Assembly (NCBI RefSeq): GCF_021869535.1
Contig: NW_026262593.1
Span: forward strand, 55,107,318-55,171,317
Direction of reading: 5' to 3'
Length of the DNA stretch: 64,000 nucleotides
From: Mytilus californianus
Lineage: Eukaryota > Mollusca > Bivalvia > Mytilida > Mytilidae
Below, one piece after another: positions 35,171-45,349 of this stretch; the first letter of the stretch is position 1; every line of letters starts with the position of its first letter. Position numbers and translations under genes: made by a program. The notes under the pieces are model-generated. The model was not told the DNA's origin, did no database searches, and worked only from the letters and a program-made list of their open reading frames with translations.

Positions 35171-36000
35171 TTATTATTCCGTATCAACTTCTCAAATAAT
35201 ACATGATGGTTTTGAAGTATAGATTCTGTGTACTGACGCTGTTTATTATCTCAATAACGTGTTAAGTGTTATTTTATTTGTCTTTATTAATATTACTTGT
35301 ACTGTTTGGTCTGTTTTTGGTGATATACATTTGACGTGTCTCTGTACTTTAAACATCCCATCATTGTGTTATTGTTCTATTATTGTTTTTGTATACTTTG
35401 AACGACAAAATTATTTTATATCTCTACCTGTGTGACGTTAACATTCTGACGTCAAACACGCGATTCTATGCCAGAGTTAATGTTAAAATAACGATTCGGT
35501 CCCAGTGCTTAAAATCATTCGATCCTTTATGGGTTGATTTGGCAAACATAAATAAAATACAAAAATAAGTAAGCAATGAACGAGATTGTTAAATGTGATA
35601 TATGCTTTTTTGTGCTTCTTTGTTAAATATTTGTTTGTTTTTGTTGTGATTAAAATTGTGACACGGTGTTGACTGCTGTACCCCTATTTTGACATTTTTA
35701 CCTTTTATGTCTGTTTGTTTTATTCACGCATCGTTGTCAATATAATGAAATTTGATGCGACTGTCATACAAGTGAGAGGTTTAGCGCTATAAAACCAGGT
35801 TCAATCCACCATTTTCTACATAAAAAATGCCTGTACCAAGTCAGGAGTATGACAGTTGTTGTTCATTCGTTTAATGTGTTTGTGCTTTTGATTTTGCCAT
35901 TTGATTAGGGACTTTCCGTTTTGAATTTCCCTCGGAGTTCAGTATTTTTGTGATTCAACTTTTTTCCAAGTCAAACTGTTTCTATGCGGTCTATATATGC
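35171..36000 (+). repeat. 3' non-coding part of the Penelope-like element
   Basis: Contains 'gttgtcaatataatgaaatt', 'gtcatacaagtgagaggttt' and 'tgtaccaagtcaggag' at about 35728-35850, all seen again at 25570-25690. It follows the RT remnant directly, so I assign it to the element's tail. The open frame at 35383-35568 is not supported. Confidence 0.6.
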
Positions 36001-36454
36001 GCATGACTTTGATTTATTCTTCATATGTGATCCCAAAAACGGGAGACATGTTTTCATTAGTTAAAATGCCAAATTAAGTAACAAAAAAAAAAATAACAGA
36101 ACAAAACAGACAAAACAACACAAACAAACAAACGAACAAAACAAAACAATACAAGCAAAGTAGATCAAAAATCATTCATTGAAAGTCCAAACGACTAGTT
36201 TGTCTTCAGAATCAAGTCTTATATCAAAAAAGTGAAAATAGACAAACGGAAGATAGAAAACAGTGTGCCTATCTTTTCCTTTTGCAGTATACTTTTATGA
36301 ATAAGATAATGAAATTTGCAATTTTTGTTTTCAAAATATATAAAACGTTAATTCACGGGTGCCATATATAGAGCAGGATCTGCTTACCTTTTCAGAGAAC
36401 CTGATATTGTGTAGAGTTAGTGTTTTCAGTCTTTATTTTTTTTATATTTTCATT
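36001..36454. other. Low-complexity and repeat-tail sequence
   Basis: An A/C-rich run (about 36080-36165) is built of 'acaaa' steps. At 36368-36390 'agcaggatctgcttacc' matches the start of the repeat at position 1, and directly precedes the TRIM relic L5. Confidence 0.5.
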
Positions 36455-37045
36455 ATGACAACAATTGATTACTATCCATGCACGCTACGAAAATACCATC
36501 AGATGCACCGCACCGTTTGTTATACTAATCAGATGAGCTGATTTCTTACAGTCAAATTTCCAATGAACGTCTCCATTTAATTCAGATGCAAAGGCCACAT
36601 GTACATCACTACTGTGTGTTGTATAATACAGGTTGTCATTAAAATTGGAACAATACCTTGAGTGAACGGCTGTTGACAAAGTTGAAAAAAATTACCAGAC
36701 AGATCAAAGAAATTGATTGTAGAGACTGACAGCTAAAAGTATTTATAAAGTTTATACCAAAGCATTCGTAACGTGTGCGTAAATACCTTTGTACTTTCAA
36801 TGTATTAACATCAACGATAACAATATTGTAGCAACTACGTCTTTGTCTGTCACTGCAACATCAGAAAATCAGGATGCTCTATCTTCCGGTTTTATGGTTT
36901 TAATAAACCTGCCATTTTGATTCCTGATAACAAGTCTGCTATGTAACGTTTGGTTATTGTAATCGACCAACACGACTCTCCCGTTGTCAAAAATATCGAT
37001 ACCTGATATTTCGATGGATTCTCTATCCAGTGTCCTGAAAGAGCA
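36455..37045 (-). pseudogene. TRIM-like locus L5: propeller fragment only
   Basis: About 590 bp are homologous to the middle of the beta-propeller, from 'attgattactatccatg' to 'gaaagagcaaat'. Stops and small deletions occur throughout, for example 'gttgaaaaaaattacc' for the ST(L)STAD/GNTL region and a missing stretch near 36715-36740. No B-box or coiled coil remains. It lies in the 3' flank of L6 and its right end abuts a retroelement tail fragment. It is a relic of a lost or inserted family member. Confidence 0.85.
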
Positions 37046-37897
37046 AATGCTGTTCCCTGTTACGCTATATCATGTTACCTTGGTATGAGTTGTTTTCCCT
37101 TAATACCTGCCTCAACAGTTTACAAACAGCTTCTTTCAGATAAAAGCATCATCAACAAGAAAATCACCGGACAACACAAATAGCACAAAAAAGAACAAAA
37201 CACGCAGAAAAAAACCCCAAAAAACGGAAAACCAAACAATGCACATTTTAAACAAAACCAACAAGAACTCTTAAATATTTCCATAAAGTGCAAACTAATA
37301 TCTAGTACACTTTAAATAATTGCTGAAAACTTGCTTGTCATATAATATCTTGTACAAGTGGAAGTTTTTTCGAAGTCATCATGTGAAATATATTTTTAGA
37401 TAACAAGTCATCAAAACAGTAAAGGGGTCTTTGAATTTTTAACAAAAAATAACCCAATGATAAACATTATTGTTTAGGGTTGATGCCCGCCTCTTTTCTC
37501 GTTGCGTTGAAAACCTAAATCTGGCCTAGGGCTGTGTTCTGCTCTTTAATCGGGTTTTGTTCCTTTAACAAATTTCCCGTTTCCATTCACTATTCTATAC
37601 TCTTGACCAATTTTATTTTTTTTATTTTCGTTGTTTCATATAATTTCAAAGTAATCCTTAAATATTTGATTATCTTACTCATCTGTTTATGAACAAATAG
37701 TACAAACAAATTAGACATGCACACTTGTTTTCCTTCTTCCATGAGTGTATGTTAAACATAGTTGTCGTAAGACTTATCATTATCTGGATCTAGAAGATTA
37801 CTTTTTGTTGTAAGTTATCATGCTGCTATTTGTCTTAAATTTCTGAAAATATGTACAGTATACAAAAGCTTTTTTCAACGGTATGAACAAAAATAAT
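37046..37897. repeat. 3' flank of L6, duplicated at L3 and L2
   Basis: 37320-37610 matches 12690-12980 nearly base for base and, in its first half, 5490-5640 near L2. A minus-strand AATAAA occurs in the T-rich stretch at about 37609-37625, some 280 bp past the L6 stop; it is a possible polyadenylation signal but weakly supported in such AT-rich DNA. Confidence 0.65.
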
Positions 37898-39571
37898 TCA
37901 GTTTGTAGCTTTATAAAGGAAGCATTGTCCAGATAAAGTACACACACAGAGGGTACTGGATTTACGGTCGTAATGTAAGGCTCTAGGTTTCTGCAATCCA
38001 TTTTCTTTTGTCAGGAGAATTGTATATGTCTTCCCATCATTTCCTAATACCATCAAACGATCACTTTCGGTGCAAACTACGAAAATATTTCCAGACGCAT
38101 CGTTGGTTATACTAGTCGGATAATCATATTTCTGACAGTCAAATTTCCAAAGAACTTCTCCATTCAATTTAGTCGAATAGACGGCTTCACTATTGTGTGA
38201 GGTATAATAAAGTTTTTCATCTAACACGGAACAATACATGGATTTATTGACTGTTGACAACGTTGACAAGCTATTACCAGAAGGATCAACAAACTGAATG
38301 GTCTTGGGAAGACTGACGACTAACTGTTCACCTGAAAAAATTATACCGTAACATTCCGCACTTGAAAGTATATACCGTTGAACTCTTGACGAATTAACAT
38401 CAACGATAACAATTTTCTTCTTTTCAACTAATGTTGAAGCAACTGTGTCTTTATCTATCACTGCAACATCAAAACACCTATCGTCAAGTTGTATGTTTTT
38501 TATAAAGTTGCCTTCGCGATTCATGATAACAAGTCTTTTGTTTAAATGTTGGTTATCTGCAAACACGATTCTGCCGTCGTCGAACATATCGATACCTGTT
38601 ATAAAAATGTTGCTTGATACTCCATCAGGTGTCTTGAAAGACCGAATACTTGTCAATTTAATGTTATCCACAGTGTTAGAAATAGGAACGATAATCTGTC
38701 CCGGTTTCTCCTTCTTTAGAACATTTTTCTTTGAGGACGAAGACTTAACTTCTAACTTTCCGAATTCTTTGACGTATGTCTCAAACTTCATAAGTATCGG
38801 CGAATATTCTATATGAATGTCAGCACTATCAAGTATCTTGTCGCTTTGTAAAGACATCAAATCTTTTTCATCCTTTTCTATTTTCTTATTCCACTCATGT
38901 AAACCAAAGAAAGTTTGGAAATCAGATGCGTGTTGTTTGATCTGTTTTAAATCGTTTACTATTTGATCGAAATGCTTACCCATTTTTGAGATCTTTTCAA
39001 TTAAACTGTCAATATTTTTGCATTGTTTTTTCTCTTCGTTATCTAATTTAGCCAAAAGATCCTTTTCGAGTTTATCCAAATGAATATTTATGGTCTTTCG
39101 GACATTTTGCATTTCGGAAATAATTCTATTTTTCTGAAATCCAAAACTTCGTTTATTATCTTGTTTATTCTTTATCAGATTGCCGATAAGTTCACTAATG
39201 TCCTTTGCCCTATCTTCTAAATCTTCAAATGCAGCTGACGATTTCACACCGTCCACTACTTCCGTTAATGGCTTCAAATTTTTACACGTGTCATGTTCCT
39301 GAGACACGCATGACACACAACATGGCTCGCTATGAATTAAGCAGTAAAAATAAAAATTGTTATTGTGAACTTTACATTCCTGTTTAATGTCAGCAACAGA
39401 ACTAGGAAGTTTCTGGTAATCTTCTATAGGTATTGTATTATGCTTCTTTGTTAATTTTATCCGGCTATGTTGTTTTTCACAATCATAACAGATGACTTCT
39501 TCACATTCTGAACACCAAACAGAGGCATCATCTGTCATACAAGTATCGCATTTTGGTAAGAATGTCGCCAT
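37898..39571 (-). CDS. RING-less TRIM-like protein L6: B-box 1, B-box 2, coiled coil, NHL-like propeller (intact)
   Basis: This is the only uninterrupted family member, 557 aa. I start at the ATG at 39569-39571: the longer frame's Met (39586) lies in the acceptor tract ATGTTTCAG, whose AG ends 6 nt before this ATG. Zinc ligands of B-box 1 are C8, C11, C20, C23, C28, C31, H35 and H44. Those of B-box 2 are C66, H69, C77, H80, C85, C88, H93 and probably C96. Residues about 100-245 are heptad-rich coiled coil, and about 275-300 a Ser/Lys linker. From about 320 to the end there are repeated beta-blade signatures (GIDMFDDGRIVFAD, DVAVIDKDTVAST, ITNDASGNIFVVC, LCVCTLSGQCFLYK), like the NHL propeller of TRIM2/3/71 proteins. 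There is no RING, signal peptide or membrane segment, so it is probably a cytosolic binding or scaffold protein, not an E3 ligase by itself. The role is inferred; bivalve TRIM expansions are often linked to immunity. A cassette with E-box lies only 1.1 kb upstream. Confidence 0.85.
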   Translation of the reverse strand: MATFLPKCDTCMTDDASVWCSECEEVICYDCEKQHSRIKLTKKHNTIPIEDYQKLPSSVADIKQECKVHNNNFYFYCLIHSEPCCVSCVSQEHDTCKNLKPLTEVVDGVKSSAAFEDLEDRAKDISELIGNLIKNKQDNKRSFGFQKNRIISEMQNVRKTINIHLDKLEKDLLAKLDNEEKKQCKNIDSLIEKISKMGKHFDQIVNDLKQIKQHASDFQTFFGLHEWNKKIEKDEKDLMSLQSDKILDSADIHIEYSPILMKFETYVKEFGKLEVKSSSSKKNVLKKEKPGQIIVPISNTVDNIKLTSIRSFKTPDGVSSNIFITGIDMFDDGRIVFADNQHLNKRLVIMNREGNFIKNIQLDDRCFDVAVIDKDTVASTLVEKKKIVIVDVNSSRVQRYILSSAECYGIIFSGEQLVVSLPKTIQFVDPSGNSLSTLSTVNKSMYCSVLDEKLYYTSHNSEAVYSTKLNGEVLWKFDCQKYDYPTSITNDASGNIFVVCTESDRLMVLGNDGKTYTILLTKENGLQKPRALHYDRKSSTLCVCTLSGQCFLYKATN

Positions 39572-39840
39572 TTGTAACTGAAACATAAAAAAAATCGTTT
39601 GTTTTAATCTAATGTAAAGAGTTTTAAATTCAGATAAAATTCGATGATATACACTCGCTCACCTCACATGAAAATGGAATGTTGACATCCATTTTCAGCT
39701 TTTTCGAGACAAACATGTTTTTGATACACATAATTCATTTTTAAATAAAAAGCTTTTTTTGGGTTCTTTCGAATGGAAACAAAGCAATATAGAGGTAGAT
39801 CAAATTTCTTTTACTAAATTTTTGTACACGAAAACTACTT
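39572..39840 (-). other. L6 acceptor and short conserved upstream sequence
   Basis: The conserved TTTCAG acceptor is immediately upstream of the ATG. The block 'caaagcaatatagaggtag' (39779-39797) matches L4 at 21651-21666 and L7 at 53160-53175. It is short, because the cassettes begin at about 39840 here. Confidence 0.6.
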
Positions 39841-40210
39841 TGAAATGAGTGGTACATTGGGCAACAGGAAGCAATAAGAAAGGAGGGTTTCATATTGTGG
39901 AATACAATCTATTTTGCATTGTCTCTTTTTAATAAAAAGACAACTTTGGTATACTGCAGGAAACAGAAACCGAACGACACATAAAACCAATCGACAACCA
40001 TGCCACTTTAACTGTTTCACCAGATCTAAGCGGTATATATTATATATTTTTCTGAAAGAAACGAAAGGACAAATTGCTCACTTTTATTTTGGATAGTGAT
40101 ATAATCGTTACATACCATATTTAAGACTCAGTTTGTCAACCAAAATATACCACAACAAATACATTAGATCCTTTTTGCAAGTTTTTTAACAGCCTGATGA
40201 CAGTAGTGCA
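39841..40210 (-). promoter_or_regulatory. Upstream cassette of L6, first copy (no E-box)
   Basis: 'gggtttcatattgtggaata', 'tttaataaaaagaca', 'ttcaccagatctaag', 'aagactcagtttgtcaacc' and 'cacaacaaata' are cassette blocks in the usual order. The donor-like site is GTATGT on the minus strand (plus 'acatac' near 40108-40113). No CACGTG is present. It lies 0.3-0.6 kb from the L6 ATG. Confidence 0.4.
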
Positions 40211-40760
40211 ACCATTAGTTAGATTAAATTGGATAAATTAAGTTCAAAAATAATTTTGTCCAACACGTTACCACCCAGTTTTCACAAGAGACAACAAATG
40301 GTTATTTCCCTTTGACTGTTTGAGTCTTTATACGGTCTGATACTATCGCATTGTCCCTTGTGATTAAAAACATCAGAAACAATATCATTATATCACAAAT
40401 AATCGAAGACAATCAAGCCACTCAAACTGCTTCACCTGATCTAAGTGATATATTATCATTCGTCAGAAAACGAAAGTACAAATCTATCATAACATTCATG
40501 TCGGACAATTAGTAAAGTACTTAAATTACCGCTAAATACTTACTGTAAGACTTAGTTTGTCAACCAAAATACGTCACAACAGATCATACAGATCATGTTT
40601 GGAAGCTTAGTAACAGTATGTTGACAGCAATGTAACAAGGAAGTACTGTCACGTGATATATCTTTTAAAGTGACAAAATAATGTTATGTCCATTTGACTG
40701 TTTGAGTCAAGGTCCAATACAAATGACAAAATCAAACGCTATCAATCAACGGAACAATTT
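40211..40760 (-). promoter_or_regulatory. Upstream cassette of L6, second copy (E-box 40650-40655)
   Basis: This is the canonical layout: AGGAAGT at about 40639, CACGTG at 40650-40655, then about 107 bp to the donor-like GTAAGT (plus 'acttac' at 40538-40543). Beyond the E-box lie 'aagtgacaaaataatg' and 'catttgactgtttgagtc'. This is the best single candidate for the promoter and non-coding first exon of the intact gene, giving an intron of about 1 kb. Confidence 0.5.
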
Positions 40761-40893
40761 TTAAACTAGATACCCTAAGGACCATTAAGGTAATGTTTGG
40801 TAACATGTGGTCTAGTCATTTCAGAGGATAAGATTGATCAGTAAAATACATAGATACCAGGATTAAACTTGTGAACGCCAGAAGTACATTTTC

Positions 40894-41097
40894 TTAAATA
40901 AGGCACAAACAAACACATCTATGTGCTATACAAGTTGTAATGCTTTCACGTAAAAAATGACACCAACATTTTCCCATCCTTCTTGTTTGTTGAACCAGAC
41001 ACTGATTTATTATTTTGTCAGCTTTTAAACAAATTATTGGATATTTTTTTTTTAATTTTATTTTATTCTTAATACGAATTGTTAGCTCTGCTCTCAC
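40894..41097. other. Unassigned stretch between cassettes
   Basis: The minus-strand open frame here has no recognisable domain or conserved copy. I see only AT-rich sequence from about 40760 to 41190. Confidence 0.4.
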
Positions 41098-41189
41098 CAG
41101 GGTCCCCTACGAAGAATCAGTGTTTAATACATCATTTCATCCTGGTCCCTGGAGATTTTCGCCGAGTTTTTCATAACGAGAACATAAAA

Positions 41190-41720
41190 TTGTAAATTAT
41201 CTTCGATTTTAATACAAAAGAAGAGTTTCATCTAAAATCCCTTTTTATTGCCTTTTGGCTAAAAGGGTATTTTTGATGCACTTAAAAAAAAAACAGAACC
41301 ACAAAGACAAAAATATCCAAAAGACATTCATGTCGCTAGCACTGCTATACCAGATCTTATGGAAGAGATATCTCTACTTTCTTCCGAAAACGAAATAAAA
41401 AAAAACATAGTTCATCAAAACTGTCATTCAATGACCATTAATATAGAACTATAATAGCCGTAATATACCTACTGTATGAATCAGTCTTTCAATTAAGATA
41501 TTCCACAACAACTACTTCAGGTCCAGACAACAAAAATATAACCAGGAAGTAAGGTCACGTGATATAGCTTTCACAAGTGACAAATATGGTTATGTCCTTT
41601 GAAAATTAAACTAATACTGCTTTTGTGTCAGTTTGATAACAGACAGTCATCAGAAAGGTAACCAGGAATTAATGTCACGTGATATAGCTTTTACAAGTGA
41701 TGAAATACGATTACGTCCTC
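41190..41720 (-). promoter_or_regulatory. Upstream cassette of L6, third copy with two E-box motifs
   Basis: CACGTG occurs at 41556-41561 and 41676-41681, each preceded by 'aaccaggaa' and followed by 'atatagctttYacaagtga'. The donor-like site is GTAGGT (plus 'acctac' 41466-41471). The second E-box unit repeats about 120 bp beyond the first, an intermediate state towards the six-fold array in the triplication. Confidence 0.4.
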
Positions 41721-42640
41721 TTCACTGTAAGAATGTTTATAATCAACAGAAAAAAAAATATTTTAGTTTTATATCAACGTTATATGTTTGCATTGGTAAT
41801 TGTTTATTTATATAATATAATAACGTATCATTTTGATCGTATGGTTCATTTAAATTTTTTGTTTACCATGACGTTGAATAATTATGTGTACAATCAATTT
41901 AAGTTGCATAAACTTGATGGTACACTGCATTGATGGTGGAATCAGTTTCTCTAATGATTTTTATACAATATGCGGGAAAACTTATTCCTTATTTTAAAAT
42001 TTTCTGAAAAAAAAAATGTGCTCTTTCTATGTGACGCCAGAAGGAATGGTCGCCTTTTTATATGACGTCACAATAGGAAATTCAGAGGAAAGCAAGAAAA
42101 CGAGACGTCATACTCGAATTTTGACCAATGAACAGTTGAGATCAAACGAACCACACGTTGATTAAATAAAAATAACCAACAGGTTAGGAAAACAATAAAT
42201 CGGGTAAGAATTAGAAAAAATATTTCAAAGATACAAAATTTGGTTTTTAATTTTTACTATACCGGTAGAATTCTTTTTAAAACCACACATCCAATCCTAA
42301 TTTATTATACTTCAAATTAACATGCCAGATTTTAATTGGCTTATACTAGGGAGATAAATAACTCTATCCCATGGCTTAGCGAGAGAAAAAATTTTGAATG
42401 TCACCTTCTCGTGTAGACCAATCAAAATTCTATTATTTAAAGGACAATGAATTGAATTGACATCAATAATTTTTAAGACAATGCTCAAGTTCAAATTTTT
42501 CATAGACTGTCAACATAAAAAAATGTTTCGCTTTTGTGATGTTTTTCTAATAACTGTAACTTTGTTATGCACATGACGGCATAGTTATTTTCTTTCAATT
42601 TCCAATTTAAAAGACAATAATGACAGAACGTTTAGTATAA
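41721..42640. other. Unassigned intergenic sequence
   Basis: AT-rich with a few short frames that I do not support. No repeat that recurs in the window was seen. Confidence 0.45.
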
Positions 42641-42644
42641 TAAA

Positions 42645-42768
42645 TTAAATAACGCATAGCTGAGAAGGTGATAGAGCACACTGTAACCTATCGAAAAAAC
42701 ATTTCTAACCTTGACTTTCTCGGGATAACAATCTGCTCTATCACCCTCTTAGCTATGAGTTATTTATG
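42645..42768. mobile_element. Palindromic MITE-like hairpin
   Basis: The left arm 'catagctgagaaggtgatag' and the right arm 'ctatcaccctcttagctatg' pair with few mismatches over about 35 bp. The pairing continues weakly inward ('gagcacactgtaac' against 'gataacaatctgctc'). There is no coding content. The target site is not clear. Confidence 0.65.
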
Positions 42769-42984
42769 TATTGTACAGTAATGGTAAAATACGGTCCATG
42801 TCAACTAGTGATCTTTTGAATACACAAATTCTTAATTAAATTTAAATAACATTTTTGAACATTGATTTGTTTTTATCAATTAAAACATAACTAACTCTTA
42901 ATTGTTACCATTGCGAACACGTATTATCCTGTCGATGTTCTATTTATATAATTTAGCATTTCAAAAGGTCATACTATTATTTAA

Positions 42985-43300
42985 AATTGAGAATGGAAAT
43001 GGGGAATGTGTCAAAGAGACAACAACCCGACCATAGAACAGACAACAGCAGAAGGTCACCAACAGGTCTTCAATGCAGCGAGAAATTCCCGCACCCGGAG
43101 GCGTCCTTCAGCTGGCCCCTAAACAATTATATATACTAGTTCAGTGATAATGAACGCCATACTAAACTCCAAATTGTACACAAAAAACTAAAATTAAAAA
43201 TAATACAAGACTAACAAAGGCTAGAGGCTCCTGACTTGGGACAGGCGCAAAAATGCGGCGGGGTTAAACATGTTTATGAGATCTCAACCCTTTAGACTGT
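42985..43300 (+). repeat. Dispersed mussel repeat (second family)
   Basis: 'gggaatgtgtcaaagagaca', 'acaggtcttcaatgcagcga' and 'gaggctcctgacttgggaca' followed by 'gcggcggggttaaacatgtt'. Its first 120 bp recur inverted at 43640-43775, and are also present within the 3' flanks of L3 and L6. Confidence 0.7.
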
Positions 43301-43639
43301 ATATGATGTCTTTACACTAAAGATTTTTAAGTTTGTTCTTGTATCCAATCTGATTTTTCTTTGATATTCAAGGTCACTGAGAAAAAAAATGAATTCCACC
43401 GTCAACGTTTATGTTGAATAATTCGGAGAATCAATTTAACTAAAAGAAAACCTTGATAACTGGCTCTTTCTCTGATTTATATGCAACGACTTTGAATATC
43501 ATAGTGAGTGGCTGTTTTTTTTATCTTCATTTTGAAAAGATAAAGAATATAATAGAAATATCCTTATATTATCTGTAAGTTATTAACTCATAACTATCAT
43601 GTGTACCTAAATATCATCATAACATTCACATTGTTGGAA

Positions 43640-43775
43640 ACAAGAATATATATTGAAGCCCGCCTCCTAGTTCGGGATTTTTCTCGCTGCGTTGAAGACA
43701 CATTGAAAGTCTTCGGCTGTCTTTGGTCGAATTGTTGTCTCTTTGACATATTCCAGTTTCCATTTTCTATTCTAT
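43640..43775 (-). repeat. Inverted partner of the 42985 repeat
   Basis: The reverse complement of about 42985-43110: 'cccgcctcctagttcggg', 'tgcgttgaagacacatt' and 'tctctttgacatattcc'. The pair forms a large inverted repeat with a spacer of about 530 bp. The open frames here are repeat-derived. Confidence 0.65.
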
Positions 43776-44885
43776 GTTTACATGTTGTAGGGTTTGAAAA
43801 AATCATGTTTATTTATAGCTATGTTGATTGAACGTTCGTATTTAATTTAACATATTTAAGCTGCTATATTAGTCTCATATACCTAAGGAAGAGTCTCGGT
43901 ACTAATAAATTAATCATTCCATATATTGTTAAGTAATCACTCATCCTATTACCGGCTATCATAAGGCATATTCAATTTGATTTGTAATGCCGATTGTCAT
44001 TTAAAACAATTGTTTACGCCATTATTTGTAGCAACTTTTGTCTATCTTTTTACAATGTATTTTGCAATCTTGATTTTGATCTGTTTTATCTGCTGTATAT
44101 GCAGTACCGATAGCCGGTTATATGTTGTGGATCAGATTATCTCAAATCAATAAGTCATGTGATACTTTGTTCAAATGCAGGTATTCGTATATGTCTAAAC
44201 AACACTTATATATATATAAAAAGATGATAGTAACTTGTAATGGACTATACAAAGGTCGCGTTGTAAAACGTTTTTCAAATTAAAAAAAAAACGCAATGGG
44301 AGTCAGCATTTTTGCTTTCTTGATACAAAAAAATAAGTAAAAACAGTTTTTCACTATAATAAAAATTAGATTATGGTTGACCTATTGCGTACTCCCAACT
44401 TAAATTACAAATCCGTATAATTATTTTTGAACCAAGCAAGAATTAACTGGATTTGTTTTTAGAAAGCTAAGTAGAAGGATTACATAACTAAATGATTTAA
44501 AGAAAATATGCAGAGATTGTTGTGTTACTTCACAACAAAGAACCAAATATTAAAATCAATTTGAAAGGACTTGACGCATCAGAACAATGATTAACACTCA
44601 TGAAACACAAATCGGCCAACACAATGATATAAGTGTACTTGCAGTTACTGAAAACTAATATAATGTCCAAAAACAAATAGTATATTTATGACCATAATTT
44701 GTTCTCAGATTAAAACCATGGTAGTGTTTATAAACATAGTGATCTTCTGCTGACTTATTTGTACTGAAAAGGTGTGCACATTTCTAGGTACATGTACATT
44801 CGATAAGCAAGCGAAAGTGGTAAAATAACTGAATGTATTGAACGTTGCTAAATGAACATAATATTTCATTAGTACAACCGCATGA
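43776..44885. other. Unassigned sequence
   Basis: AT-rich, no supported genes, no repeat family recognised. Confidence 0.45.
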
Positions 44886-44889
44886 ACCC

Positions 44890-45260
44890 TACATATTCTA
44901 TATGTGCCTGTCCTAAGTCAGGAGCCTGTAATTGAGTGGTGGTTGTTGTACTTGCTGGTTATCAGAATTGTTTTTGGTTTATTGTTTTGTATATTATGTT
45001 CTTGTGTTATGCTGTTCTACCACTTTCCCACGTAAGGGGGAGGGTTTTGCGCAATATAACTAGTTTAACCCCGTCACATTCTGTATGTGCCTGTCCAAAG
45101 TCAGGAGCCTGTAATTCAGTAGTTGTCGTTTGTTGTTGTGTAACATATTTGTTTTTCGTTCATTTTTTGTACATAAATTGGGCCGTTAGTTTTCTCGTTT
45201 GAATAGTATTACATTTGTCATTTCGGGGCCTTTTATAGCTGACTATGCGGTATATCTGAT
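44890..45260 (-). repeat. Dispersed mussel repeat, reverse orientation, internally duplicated
   Basis: The reverse complement of the 17985-18440 family. 'gtgcctgtcc' followed by 'aagtcaggagcctgtaatt' occurs twice (about 44906 and 45087), so the copy contains a duplication of about 180 bp. The plus-strand frame 44936-45202 is an artefact of this repeat. Confidence 0.75.
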
Positions 45261-45349
45261 GATGACATACTTGAATGCTTTTGCTTAAAATAAAAAAACT
45301 TGGAAATTTGAAACTATGTTATTACTTGACCAACATATTGTAAAACAAT

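Noticed and set aside
37898-39571. Calling L6 a TRIM E3 ubiquitin ligase or naming it TRIM2, TRIM3 or TRIM71
   Set aside because: There is no RING finger and the sequence begins directly at B-box 1; orthology to a named vertebrate TRIM cannot be shown from the window.
44936-45202. 88-aa plus-strand frame with hydrophobic stretches
   Set aside because: It lies entirely within the reverse copy of a dispersed repeat; similar short frames occur in other copies (for example 32548-32730).
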